Shown piece after piece: positions 9,501 to 17,222 of a stretch of 64,000 nucleotides of DNA (the first letter of the stretch is position 1; every line of letters begins with the position of its first letter). Both the position numbers and the translations under genes were made by a program. The notes under the pieces were generated by a model. That model saw nothing but the letters and a program-made list of their open reading frames with translations, was not told where the DNA came from and made no database searches. This DNA is from CAVQNQ01 sp963714205 (GTDB taxonomy: Bacteria; Acidobacteriota; Terriglobia; Bryobacterales; Bryobacteraceae), in the NCBI GenBank assembly GCA_963714205.1, contig CAVQNQ010000004.1:620001-684000 (forward strand). The letters run 5' to 3'.

Positions 9501-10020
9501 CGGCGCCGCGGCCGCTTCCGGAGTAACCTCTTCCGCCCCGGCCCCCCGCCGGTGCGGCCTGTAGCACCGGCCTGTCGGCGGGCTTCGGGGTGGACGCTGG
9601 CGCCGCCGCCGCCGTTACCGCTGCCGCCGCGGGCTGAGGCTTGGCCGGCGCGGCAGGCTGGGCCGAAGCGGGTTGCGCGGCAGCAGCCATTGCTGCTCCG
9701 GGGGGCAGCACCTGCAGATTCCAGGTGGGGCTGGGAGCCAGAGGCGCCACGCCCACCTCGAGAGTTCGTTTCGCGAAGCCGAACATCTCGACTTCGATGA
9801 TCCAGACGCCATCGGCAAGATCCGGAAAAGCATACGCGCCTTGGTCATCGGTGGTCGTGAACAGCTTCTTATCGCCCTGCGATGCCGTGACGGTGGCGCC
9901 GGGGATCGGCAAACCACCGGACGTGACGACGCCGTGGTGCTCCGAGGCCGCCAGAACGGCTACGGAAAGCGAGGCGGCCAGAACGCGCCCCAGGATACGG
10001 AAAAATCGATCGGCACCCAT
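6508..10020 (-). CDS. Oar-like TonB-receptor-type outer membrane protein
   Basis: Outer membrane beta-barrel of 1170 aa. Signal peptide about 1-26; carboxypeptidase-regulatory-like (Ig-like) domain about 27-105; an Ala/Pro/Gln-rich linker about 108-205; a Gly/Met-rich segment about 259-346; then plug-like and barrel regions with aromatic-rich strands, ending in ATLRFRF with the C-terminal Phe typical of outer membrane proteins. Acidobacteria carry many such Oar-type receptors, thought to import oligosaccharides or peptides. The two low-complexity segments are unusual. No clear Shine-Dalgarno precedes the ATG at 10020. The gene is followed immediately by the VWA-like secreted protein. Substrate unknown. 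Confidence 0.88.
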   Translation of the reverse strand: MGADRFFRILGRVLAASLSVAVLAASEHHGVVTSGGLPIPGATVTASQGDKKLFTTTDDQGAYAFPDLADGVWIIEVEMFGFAKRTLEVGVAPLAPSPTWNLQVLPPGAAMAAAAQPASAQPAAPAKPQPAAAAVTAAAAPASTPKPADRPVLQAAPAGGRGGRGYSGSGRGAGANSASANGANGARPSLRQAQQQQQAQANFQQLNVNASADPAAAGADSGLTGDLSDLDQSASQALMVNGSVSQGLDMPPTNDWLAGRGGMMMMGGPGGPGMGGPGMGAPDAQMQANGAAAPAAGGPGGGPGMMGGPGGGFGGRGGGGFGGRGMMGGGRGGPGGRGGPFNRPGVRAFGNARRDRRMQYTGNAAFILDNSIWDARAFSLTGQDTPKPSVANARATFMFGGPLKIPKLLSGQHGMFTFNYQLRRSRTGSNSTALVPSEAERDGDFSQAVSKSLSGPLTILDPMSGQPFPNNQIPASRISPIAAGLLAFYPIPNFLGNSKYNYQTSIVGVSNQDNLNTRLNQTLNQKNRLSGGFSYQRADTRTPNLFGFTDTNDSTGINTNVAWSHNFATRLINNLSYRFSRASTDLTPYFANLPNGNVAGQLGIAGTDQQAPYWGPPGLSFTNGFQGLSDGNFSANHNQTSSPSDNLLWIHGDHNMTFGVDFRRQEFNNRSESNPRGSFGFTGAASGYDLADFMLGYADTASIAYGNADKYFRASWWDAYINDDWHANSRLTINGGLRWDFAEPVYELHDRLASLDVASGFAAIAPVLPGQNGPLTGVAYNNALVNPDRKGFQPRLGIAWRPFTKGSTVVRAGYGIYYNTSIYSAIANKMAQQPPFSETLSTKGLLPLATGLLVPQGTVTNTYAIDPDYRVGYAQNWTVSIQQGLPRALVATVSYLGTKGTRLDQQYYPNSEPSGYTGPALGPNGWIYEQSNGDSHYAAAQVQLMRRFRSGFSGNIFYTFSKSIDDASVPGATIVAQNWQDLTAERALSNFNHTHSLTMSMQYSTGVGRTGGTLVNGWKGALLKDWTIMTNITILSGAPLTPIAAGAVATGTGTGASLTSVRANATGLSVSAPDPGEPFNLLAFANPLAGQWGNAGRDTIIGPSTFGLNASAGRVFRMGERRSIDLRFDATNVLNHVTITSWVTTLGQQFGALGGAASMRDMTATLRFRF

Positions 10021-10085
10021 GACTTACACCCACATAGGCGCGCAGCCCGCCGCTTTCGTTACGCGGCGCGAGCTGCGCCGGGTTC

Positions 10086-10125
10086 AGAAATAATTTGGAA
10101 CTCTTTAAATTTGCAATACTTACCG
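10086..10125. promoter_or_regulatory. AT-rich divergent promoter region
   Basis: The only AT-rich patch between the divergent receptor and secreted-protein genes. On the plus strand TTGGAA (10095-10100), a 16-base spacer and TACTTA (10117-10122) resemble a sigma-70 promoter. On the minus strand TTGCAA (10116-10111), 18 bases and TATTTC (10092-10087) could serve the receptor operon. Both are weak matches. Confidence 0.3.
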
Positions 10126-10199
10126 GCTGTCGGCACTTCAATTGTCCCACGCCCGACGGAAACGCGCGGCTGCGCTACTGCGTCTACGGTTCATTGCCT

Positions 10200-10937
10200 A
10201 TGTGTTTCCGTCCTCTCCTCCTACTCGCCGCCCTCCCCGCGCTGGCGCAAACGGGCGACGTCGACCTGCGGATTCCGCCTGCCAGAGTCTCGTTCGACGC
10301 CGGCGGCCAGCCGGTCACCGTGACGGTCTGGGGATCGCTCTACAAGGTCTCGGCGGAGCTGTTCCGTCTGAATTTGACGGCCGACCTGGGCGATTTTCAA
10401 CAGAACATGACTCCGCTTCTCCGTTCTCAATTGAACCGGTCGGACCGCTGCGGCGAGCGCATGTCGGTGGAGCGGGCCGATCTTGCGCCGGCCGCTCCGG
10501 ACGGCATTCTTACCACCACCGTGCATTACGAGCGCTGGGGCTGCGTGAAGGCATTCGGCAAGGAAGTGACCCGGAGAGTCGTGAGCGGGAACGGCGTCCT
10601 CAAAGTGAAGCTGATTCCGGCCGTCGATGCCAACGCGATATCGCTCAAGGCGGAGGTGATCGGCATCGAGGCGGATGGCTCGCTGGGGGAACTGCTTCGC
10701 TCGGGGTCCATGGGTGATTCGCTGAAGGAGAAGATAGCCTCCAGCGTCCGTTCGGCGATCGAGAAATCGGCCAACTTCAATACCGTGCTGCCCCCTGAAA
10801 TCGGGAATGCCGTGACGATTCGGAGCGTCCAGTTCACCAGCGGCCGGGATGGACGGCTGTCGATCGAAACGGCCGCCGAGGCGCGCATCCCTCCCGAGCG
10901 CCTGAAACTTCTCGGCAAAGAGCTCGCCTCCCGCTGA
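10200..10937 (+). CDS. Secreted protein of unknown function
   Basis: Exported protein of 245 aa. The signal peptide MCFRPLLLLAALPALAQ justifies the ATG at 10200; the frame is open to 10095, but that part has no protein-like character. The mature part is mostly beta, with two cysteines (SDRCGER and ERWGCVK) that could form a disulfide after export. A helical segment (LKEKIASSVRSAIEKS) follows. I do not recognise the family. It is divergent from the receptor operon and convergent with the radical SAM gene, whose end is 8 bases away. A periplasmic or outer membrane-associated role is inferred only from the signal peptide. Confidence 0.75.
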   Translation: MCFRPLLLLAALPALAQTGDVDLRIPPARVSFDAGGQPVTVTVWGSLYKVSAELFRLNLTADLGDFQQNMTPLLRSQLNRSDRCGERMSVERADLAPAAPDGILTTTVHYERWGCVKAFGKEVTRRVVSGNGVLKVKLIPAVDANAISLKAEVIGIEADGSLGELLRSGSMGDSLKEKIASSVRSAIEKSANFNTVLPPEIGNAVTIRSVQFTSGRDGRLSIETAAEARIPPERLKLLGKELASR

Positions 10938-10945
10938 GCCGGGCG

Positions 10946-13117
10946 TTAGTCTCCGAAACTTCCGACTTCCTCCCGCTCCTCGACCGTGCGTGGCGCCGGA
11001 GCCACGTTGCCGGCGATCTGCACGAGTTCCAGGCCGGGCTGCTCCTTGAGCACGTGCTGGCGATAGAGCTTCATCATGCGCGCGTTCTCCTCGCGCTCCT
11101 TGAGCTTCGCATCGCGCGCGCGGATCTTCTCTTCGCGGGCGTTCTTGGCGATGCCCAGTCGGTCGAGATCGCGCTGCTCCTCGGTGGTGACGATCTCTTC
11201 GCGCAGCGTGAGCGAGTGCTCCACGCTGGCGAGCGGCACGTGCTTGCCGCCGGCGAAGATTTCGTGCTTGCCGCGCTCTTCGTACCACTTGGTGAGCGTG
11301 GCGGTCATGTGCATCTTCTCGATGATGTTGCGCCAGCCGACGCCGGTGTTATAGGCACAGAAGGAGATCTCGCCTTCCTGCGTGGCATAGGGGATAATGC
11401 ACTGCTCGGTGCGGCGGAAATCGTAGTTGAACAGATCCTGGAACCACATACCGGCGATGAACAGGAAGTTCCAGCGGTCGCGGCGGCGCTGCTCGATGTC
11501 GTCGAAAGTGCGGTCCTTGCCTACCTTGCCGTAGCTCCTGCCGGTGGCGCCGAAAGTCTTGTCGAATTTCCGCAGCAGATCCAGGAAGCGGAAATGCGTG
11601 GGCGCCTGGAAAGGATCGTAGTTACGTGCCACCGCCAGCGCCATGCCTAGAATTGAGAGCCACTTGCCGCGAGCCGCGTCGTTGATGCGCGCCACGTCGC
11701 GGGCCAGGCGGCCGGCGTCCAGGAAGGCGGTGACCGGCGCGGCTTCCCTGGTTTCCTTGTCCACCATGATGGCCATGCCCACGCCGCAGTTGGGATGGCA
11801 TCCGCAGCTCAACTGGCCCCACGCGGCTCCGGGACCGTGCACCAGGTCGCTCCAGTCCGAGAAGGTGGACATGAAGGAAATCGGGAACCAGTCGCGCACC
11901 GGTTCGCCCAGGCCGGTCTGGTTCTTCACGTCGTGCGCCAGGTGCGAGAGCGTGTAGCGCTGGGCCGCGCGGCGCTCGTCGGTTACTCCCTCGTCGCGCC
12001 CGGTAAAGGAGACCGGCTGGAAGGAAAGAAACGGAATCTTCTTGGGATTATCGAGCGCAAATTGGACGATGCGGCCTACCTGCTCGTTGTTGATGCCATT
12101 GACGATGGTGATGACCGGGATGATATCGACGCCGTTCCCGTACAGGTTCTCGATGGCCCGCAGCTTCACGTCAAAAAGGTTGCCGACCTTGCGGTGCTGA
12201 TTGGCGGCGTTGCCGATGCCGTCGAATTGCAGGTAGGCGTAGCGCAGACCGGCTTCGGCCGCCTGGCGGCAGAATTCGGCGCTCTTGGCGAACTCGATTC
12301 CGTTGGTGGCCGCCTGCACCGAGGTGTAGCCCACCTCGCGGGCGTACCGGACGGCATTCAGAAAATGCGGCGAGAGCGTGGGCTCGCCGCCCGAAAACTG
12401 CACGGACATCTGCCGCTTGGGCTTGATGGTAATGGCATTATCGAGCAGCGTGCGGATATCGTCCCAGCTCAGCTCGTGCACGAAGCCCACCTGGTTGGCG
12501 TCCATGAAACAGGGATCGCACATCATGTTGCAGCGGTTGGTGAGGTCTATGGTGAGCACCGATCCGCGCCCGTGAGTGATGGTGCTGGAGCCGTGGCGGT
12601 GCAAGCCTTCGTCGCGGTGCGCACGAATATCGCGCCCGGGAAAAACCTCTTCGAGGTGTCGGAAGAACGCCGTATCGATGGCCATCACGTCTTCGAAATG
12701 GCCGTGCACGGGGCAATCCTTGACCATCAGGATCTTGTCATCGCGTTCGACGATCCGCGCTTTGATCTCGCCGGGCCGCTCGTGATAGAGAACCTCGAGC
12801 GGGGCCTCCCCATCCAGGATCTTCTTGCGGATTTCGGGTATACATCTGGGGCACAGCGAATCGGTCTCGCGCGGCCAGCCCAGCGGCGGCTTCACTTTCT
12901 CCCACGATTTGAGCAGCGGCTTCTCCGACCACCGGGGCGTGAAACCGGCATTCGGGCGTACCTGGTTGAGGCGGTCGAAAACAACCCAGGCCGCTCCGGC
13001 CGCGTATGTCAGGGCCTTTTCGGCATACTTGATGGGCTTGCGCACTTGGTTTGAATCCCTCCGGGCTGGTGAGCCGCGATTGATCCCAGTATAGGAAGGA
13101 GCCTTTATTGTCACCAT
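10946..13117 (-). CDS. Radical SAM protein resembling tetraether lipid synthase (Tes)
   Basis: Large radical SAM enzyme of 723 aa. The SAM cluster motif is C196-N-M-M-C200-D-P-C203, and the SAM-binding GGEPT is at 243-247. An N-terminal zinc/iron ribbon (C89, C92, C135, H138 in CPVHG) and further cysteines (C438, C440, C444, C573, C587) could hold auxiliary metal sites. This layout fits the archaeal tetraether synthase family, which joins isoprenoid lipid tails by C-C coupling; bacterial homologs are candidates for making membrane-spanning iso-diabolic acid or branched GDGTs, which Acidobacteria contain. The C-terminus (about 640-690) is a charged helix. A GTG at 13045 with GGAGGG upstream is an alternative start. 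It stands alone, divergent from a DedA-family gene. The lipid role is inferred from family resemblance. Confidence 0.82.
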   Translation of the reverse strand: MVTIKAPSYTGINRGSPARRDSNQVRKPIKYAEKALTYAAGAAWVVFDRLNQVRPNAGFTPRWSEKPLLKSWEKVKPPLGWPRETDSLCPRCIPEIRKKILDGEAPLEVLYHERPGEIKARIVERDDKILMVKDCPVHGHFEDVMAIDTAFFRHLEEVFPGRDIRAHRDEGLHRHGSSTITHGRGSVLTIDLTNRCNMMCDPCFMDANQVGFVHELSWDDIRTLLDNAITIKPKRQMSVQFSGGEPTLSPHFLNAVRYAREVGYTSVQAATNGIEFAKSAEFCRQAAEAGLRYAYLQFDGIGNAANQHRKVGNLFDVKLRAIENLYGNGVDIIPVITIVNGINNEQVGRIVQFALDNPKKIPFLSFQPVSFTGRDEGVTDERRAAQRYTLSHLAHDVKNQTGLGEPVRDWFPISFMSTFSDWSDLVHGPGAAWGQLSCGCHPNCGVGMAIMVDKETREAAPVTAFLDAGRLARDVARINDAARGKWLSILGMALAVARNYDPFQAPTHFRFLDLLRKFDKTFGATGRSYGKVGKDRTFDDIEQRRRDRWNFLFIAGMWFQDLFNYDFRRTEQCIIPYATQEGEISFCAYNTGVGWRNIIEKMHMTATLTKWYEERGKHEIFAGGKHVPLASVEHSLTLREEIVTTEEQRDLDRLGIAKNAREEKIRARDAKLKEREENARMMKLYRQHVLKEQPGLELVQIAGNVAPAPRTVEEREEVGSFGD

Positions 13118-13167
13118 GAATTGACATCGAAATGCGCGATTTGCGGGTTCTAAGGGCGCATCCCTGC

Positions 13168-13189
13168 TTTGAAAGGGCGAGCTTTCAAA
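13168..13189. repeat. Inverted repeat between Tes-like and DedA genes
   Basis: TTTGAAAG (13168-13175), a 6-base loop and CTTTCAAA (13182-13189) form an 8-bp perfect inverted repeat in the 171-base region between divergent genes. It is 51 bases upstream of the radical SAM start. It could be an operator for a dimeric regulator or an mRNA leader hairpin. No T-tract follows, so it is not a terminator. Confidence 0.45.
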
Positions 13190-13288
13190 AACGTACCCTC
13201 CGGATATTGGTTTGACGCCTCACACTTAGGAAGCGTCGAGGGATGGAAGGTGGCTACTATGGCTGGCAACGTGTAGTCTCGTGCACTT

Positions 13289-13939
13289 ATGAAGCACCTG
13301 ATGCGCGTCCTCGCGCATTACGTCATGATTTTCGGAGGGCCGGGTTTGCTTGCGCTGGGCATCCTGGATTCTTCCTTTCTATTCGCGCCCCTCGGCAATG
13401 ACCTTCTGGTGGTAGCCCTCGCGGCGCGCCATCGTAGCGTGGCCATGATGCTCTACTATGCGGCAATGTCCACCATCGGTTCGGTGTTGGGCTGTCTGCT
13501 GGTGGATCTTGTGCTGCGGCGCGCGGGGGAGAAGGGTTTGGAGAAACACCTGCCGCGCCGCAGGCTGGAGTATGTGAAAAGCCGCGTGGACAAGAGTGCC
13601 GCCATGGCCCTGGTGGTAGCCTCGCTGGCCCCGCCGCCTTTCCCGTTTACGCCTTTCATCATGGCCGCGGCGGCGCTGCAATATCCGCGCAAGAAGATGC
13701 TCGCCGTGGTTGGCGCCGCGCGCATGGTGCGGTTTACCGGCTTGGGTGTGCTGGCCCTGTTCTTTGGACGGCATATTCTGCGGTGGGCCGCGAACGGCGT
13801 GGTGCAGGGGCTGCTGATCGGGCTGATCGTGGTATGCACGGTGGGCAGCGCGTGGTCGGTGGTCGGGTGGATTCGGCGCAGCCGGGGCAGCGGCAGCGGC
13901 TCGCGGGCGCCCCAAGCCGCACCGGAGCCGGCGCGCTAA
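13289..13939 (+). CDS. DedA/YqaA-like VTT-domain membrane protein
   Basis: Polytopic inner membrane protein of 216 aa with about five hydrophobic segments (around 10-30, 47-68, 105-130, 143-163, 172-194) and the re-entrant-type segment APPPFPFTPFIM typical of the VTT (SNARE-associated/DedA) superfamily. Members move or scramble lipids such as undecaprenyl phosphate or phospholipids, and support envelope homeostasis. The C-terminal tail (SRGSGSGSRAPQAAPEPAR) is likely disordered. It starts divergently 171 bases from the Tes-like lipid enzyme, which fits a membrane-lipid context but does not prove a link. The glycoside hydrolase gene follows after 32 bases, probably in the same transcript. Confidence 0.8.
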   Translation: MKHLMRVLAHYVMIFGGPGLLALGILDSSFLFAPLGNDLLVVALAARHRSVAMMLYYAAMSTIGSVLGCLLVDLVLRRAGEKGLEKHLPRRRLEYVKSRVDKSAAMALVVASLAPPPFPFTPFIMAAAALQYPRKKMLAVVGAARMVRFTGLGVLALFFGRHILRWAANGVVQGLLIGLIVVCTVGSAWSVVGWIRRSRGSGSGSRAPQAAPEPAR

Positions 13940-13971
13940 AGCCGCCGCGGCGCGCGAAGTACACTGGTTCT

Positions 13972-15816
13972 GTGGGCACACGATTCATCCTGCTGCTCTG
14001 CGCAGTGGCGCCGTGGGCGATGGGGGCCCAGGCATCGGGGGCATCCCCCTGCTCGAACACGCCGGCCTACAGCCCCTGCGAGATGGTTTTCGAACTAGGC
14101 GATAAGGACGCGGCGGCGAATCCCGCTCCTTATGTGAGCGTGGATCTGCGGGTCGAGTTCCGCTCGGCGCGCCAGCGCACTTATGCCATCCCCGGCTACT
14201 GGGATGGCGGGCGCCGCATGGTGGTGCGTTTCGCTCCCGTGGAAGCCGGCGACTGGGATTACCACGTGATCAGCAACATCGCCGAATGGGATGGCAAAAC
14301 CGGCGCCTTCACCGCGGCCGCCTCCGAAGCGCCCGGCTTCATACGCGCCGCCAACATGCACCACTGGGCTTACACGCAGCGCAGTTCGAGCGGCTTGGAT
14401 GTGGCGCACCTGTGGATGGGCGCCACCGAAATGCACTTCGCCTCGCTCGACGAGGCCGGTTTTCGCGCGGTGGCTGACGCGCGCGCCGCCGAGAAGTTCA
14501 ACCACCTCCGCGGCTTCGTATCGGGCGATGGCCCGGACTCCGCTTTTCAGGGGCCGAACGCCCCTAACCTGGCCTACTTCCAGCGGCTCGATGGCCGCAT
14601 CCGCTATCTGAATGGCAAAGGCATAATTGCCGACCTCGTTCTGGCCCCCAATTCCGCCGCCTTAACCCGCGCCTTTCCAACTGCCGATCAGCGCCGCCGC
14701 TTCGTGCGCTACGTAGTGGCCCGCTACGCCGCCATGAACGTCACCTGGCAGGCCGTCGCCGAGTTCGAAGGCGAGTTCGGCGCGCGCGCCCTGCTGAAAG
14801 AGATCGGCGGCGTGCTGAAGCAAGCCGACCCCTACGGGCACCCCCGAACCAGCGGCGCGCGGATCACCTCCGCCCCGCTGCTCGACGATGGCTGGATGGA
14901 TTTCGCCGCCTACGGGACGCCCGATGATCAGATCGGCGCAATCGAGCACCAACTTTATGGCGTGCCCTTCGTAAACCAGGGATTTGCGCGCGAAGACAGC
15001 GGGGCAGGGAAGTCCGGTCCCCACGACGTGGACTCCACTACCCTGCGGCACCGCTTGTGGAACGCCTACCTCGACGGGCAATACGTAACCTACGCCAATA
15101 CCGGCTCCGGCCCCTCATACGCAAATTCTCCTGGGGCCAAAATGATGACCGTGTGGTTCGATTTCCTCTCCGACACGCGCCACTGGGAGCTGGAACCTTA
15201 CTTCGACGTGGATGGCGGGCGCGCGGTGGCGCTCGAAGGCACCGAGTACGTGGTCTATATCGAAAAGCCGGGGCCGCTCGAACTGCTGGTGGAGAAACAC
15301 GGCTACGACGTATATTGGATCGACCCGGCCACCGGCGAGAGCACCAAAGCCAAGCGGTTCAGCGGCGACCACTTCACCGGCACACCGCCCGACAATTCGC
15401 ACGATTGGGTGTTGCACGTGGTGCGCGAAGGCCACATGGAAAGCATGAATCGCTCTTACAAGTTCGATTCACGGGAATATCCGCTGGAACTTCAGCAAGT
15501 CGAGATCAACCCGCCTAAAGTGCCGTTTGAGATTCAGCAGCCCACGGGCGACCTGGCGCTCTCCCGGCCGGCTCCCTATGCCACCAAAATCACCCGCGCC
15601 ACGCGCGCCACACGCTCCATGAGCTGGCTGTGGACGGGCGAAGTGCCGGCCGAGGCCCAGGGCTACCGGGTGCTCGCCACCGGAGCGCAAGGCACCTTCG
15701 AGCCGCCTGCCGATCTGGCGAGTGACTATCCCGCCGTCATGCTCGTGCGGCTCTACGGCATGAACGCCAACGGCAAAGTCTACACCATTGACAAGGCCTT
15801 CCAGCTCGCCAAGTGA
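13972..15816 (+). CDS. Secreted glycoside hydrolase-like protein (DUF5060 + DUF4038 type)
   Basis: Exported protein of 614 aa. The GTG at 13972 gives a good signal peptide (MGTRFILLLCAVAPWAMGAQA); the frame is open much further upstream, but that part lies over the DedA gene. A DUF5060-type beta domain (about 35-115) with a Trp-rich strand (GDWDYHVISN) is followed by an apparent TIM barrel (about 125-440) in the DUF4038/apiosidase-like style (GH140 relatives), then C-terminal beta domains. EFEGEFG near 265 may hold a catalytic acid. Substrate is probably a plant-derived glycan, by family analogy. Its stop overlaps the tsaB start by four bases (GTGA), implying translational coupling to an unrelated housekeeping gene. 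Confidence 0.72.
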   Translation: MGTRFILLLCAVAPWAMGAQASGASPCSNTPAYSPCEMVFELGDKDAAANPAPYVSVDLRVEFRSARQRTYAIPGYWDGGRRMVVRFAPVEAGDWDYHVISNIAEWDGKTGAFTAAASEAPGFIRAANMHHWAYTQRSSSGLDVAHLWMGATEMHFASLDEAGFRAVADARAAEKFNHLRGFVSGDGPDSAFQGPNAPNLAYFQRLDGRIRYLNGKGIIADLVLAPNSAALTRAFPTADQRRRFVRYVVARYAAMNVTWQAVAEFEGEFGARALLKEIGGVLKQADPYGHPRTSGARITSAPLLDDGWMDFAAYGTPDDQIGAIEHQLYGVPFVNQGFAREDSGAGKSGPHDVDSTTLRHRLWNAYLDGQYVTYANTGSGPSYANSPGAKMMTVWFDFLSDTRHWELEPYFDVDGGRAVALEGTEYVVYIEKPGPLELLVEKHGYDVYWIDPATGESTKAKRFSGDHFTGTPPDNSHDWVLHVVREGHMESMNRSYKFDSREYPLELQQVEINPPKVPFEIQQPTGDLALSRPAPYATKITRATRATRSMSWLWTGEVPAEAQGYRVLATGAQGTFEPPADLASDYPAVMLVRLYGMNANGKVYTIDKAFQLAK

Positions 15817-16484
15817 TTCCACTCATCCTGGCGGTTGACACCACGCATGAGTACGGCAGCCTGACGCTGGCGCGCGGCGCGGAGATACTCGAGGACATTG
15901 CCATACACGCTCCGGGCGGGTTTGCGCATATCCTATATGGCCACTTGGAGAGTCTCCTGAGCCGGCATGGCGTGCGCCTGGAAGCCATGGATTGTTTCGC
16001 GGCGGCCTCCGGCCCGGGTTCGTTCACGGGCGTCCGCGTGGGGCTGGCGTGCATTAAGGGGCTTGCGGAAGCGGTGGGCAAACCGGCGGTGGCGATTTCA
16101 AACCTGGAAGCCATCGCCACATTCGGCACGGCTCGCCTGCGCGCCGCCGTGCTGGATGCGCGCCGCGGGGAGATCTACGGCGCGCTGTATGACGACCGGG
16201 GCGGGCTTCACGGGAGCGAGGTCGTGAGCAAGATCGAACCGTGGTTCGCCACCCTGCCGCCCGGCGATCTGGAATTCGTCTCGCCCGATCCGGCATGGCT
16301 AGCCACGGCCTTGGCGGGAACGCGTTTCGAGCGCGCTCCCATTGTGGAGTCGCCGCGCGCGCTGGGCACGGCGGTGGCGCGCCTGGCAGCGGACCGGCTT
16401 TTACGGGGCGAGGCCGGGGACCCCGCCGCGCTCGATGCCAACTACGTCCGCCGCTCGGACGCCGAGCTGTTCTGGAAAGAGTGA
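15813..16484 (+). CDS. tsaB: tRNA threonylcarbamoyladenosine biosynthesis protein TsaB
   Basis: TsaB of 223 aa, the non-catalytic partner of TsaD in forming t6A37 in tRNAs that read ANN codons, acting in the cytoplasm with TsaE. The ASKHA fold is visible in LILAVDTTHEYGSLTL at the N-terminus and the diagnostic GPGSFTGVRVGLACIKGLA, followed by VLDARRGEIYGALYD. The C-terminal NYVRRSDAELFWKE is typical of the family. It uses a GTG start that overlaps the stop of the upstream glycoside hydrolase gene by four bases. The usual neighbour rimI is not next to it; a convergent metallo-hydrolase follows 2 bases later. Confidence 0.95.
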   Translation: MIPLILAVDTTHEYGSLTLARGAEILEDIAIHAPGGFAHILYGHLESLLSRHGVRLEAMDCFAAASGPGSFTGVRVGLACIKGLAEAVGKPAVAISNLEAIATFGTARLRAAVLDARRGEIYGALYDDRGGLHGSEVVSKIEPWFATLPPGDLEFVSPDPAWLATALAGTRFERAPIVESPRALGTAVARLAADRLLRGEAGDPAALDANYVRRSDAELFWKE

Positions 16485-16486
16485 GA

Positions 16487-17179
16487 TTACCACTCGACGG
16501 GCTGGCCCGGCGTCAGTTCCCACACTTCCACGCCCAGCCCGCCGGTCAACTCGCGGAGTTGTTCCGGGCGGCCGGTGAGCGCCGGGAAGGTGCCGAAGTG
16601 CATCGGGATCACCTTCTTGACCTTGAGCAGCTTGACCGCCACGGCAGCCTCGCGCGGGCTCATGGTGAACAGGTCGCCTATGGGCAGCATCGCCAGCTCC
16701 GGATGGTAGAGCTGCTCGATGAGCTGCATGTCCAGAAAGACATTGGTGTCGCCAGCGAAGTACAGTGACCGTCCGTCGCCGAAACGGAGCACATAGCCGG
16801 CGGCTTCGCCTCCATAGACGATCTGGCCCTCGTCGAGGATGCCGCAGGAATGCACGGCGTGAGTCATGGTGAGCGTAACATCGCCGAGCTTCTGCGATCC
16901 ACCTTTGTTCATGGGTCGCGTGTTCTGGACGCCTTTCGATTCGAGCCAATGGCAGGTCTCGAAGATGCCCGCCACTTCCGGCGAAAAGCGCTTGGCCAGG
17001 GGAACCGCGTCATGGATATGGTCGAAGTGCCCGTGGGTAATGCAGATAGTATCCACGCGCGCGATCTCGTATCCCTTAGGAAAAGCCGGGTTGCCGTCGG
17101 TCCAGGGATCCATCACGACGACCTGCCCCGAAGGTAGCCGGAACTCGAACGTGCCATGTCCTAACCAGGTAATTCGCAT
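16487..17179 (-). CDS. Metal-dependent hydrolase, UPF0173 family (metallo-beta-lactamase fold)
   Basis: Cytoplasmic 230-aa protein of the UPF0173 family. It starts MRITWLGHGTFEF and has the metal-binding THGHFDH motif, a later ligand His in TMTHAVHSC, Asp in FAGDTNVF, and a final His in MHFGTFPAL. These are the conserved two-metal ligands of the superfamily. Length is normal. The physiological substrate of this widely conserved family is unknown. It ends 2 bases from the convergent tsaB stop, and its start is 43 bases from the end of the next minus-strand gene, so it may be read from the yebC-ruvC transcript. Confidence 0.9.
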   Translation of the reverse strand: MRITWLGHGTFEFRLPSGQVVVMDPWTDGNPAFPKGYEIARVDTICITHGHFDHIHDAVPLAKRFSPEVAGIFETCHWLESKGVQNTRPMNKGGSQKLGDVTLTMTHAVHSCGILDEGQIVYGGEAAGYVLRFGDGRSLYFAGDTNVFLDMQLIEQLYHPELAMLPIGDLFTMSPREAAVAVKLLKVKKVIPMHFGTFPALTGRPEQLRELTGGLGVEVWELTPGQPVEW

Positions 17180-17222
17180 CGTCTTTCCATCTTACAAAGC
17201 ATGGAGGGACACGCGGGAGACT

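Noticed and set aside
10095..10199. Longer start of the secreted unknown protein
   Set aside because: The signal peptide begins at ATG 10200 and the extension is not protein-like.
11795..13054. A 419-codon plus-strand frame antisense to the radical SAM gene
   Set aside because: The minus-strand frame carries the radical SAM motifs and auxiliary cysteines; the plus frame is a shadow.
13783..13971. N-terminal extension of the glycoside hydrolase
   Set aside because: Lies over the DedA gene in another frame; GTG 13972 gives a proper signal peptide.
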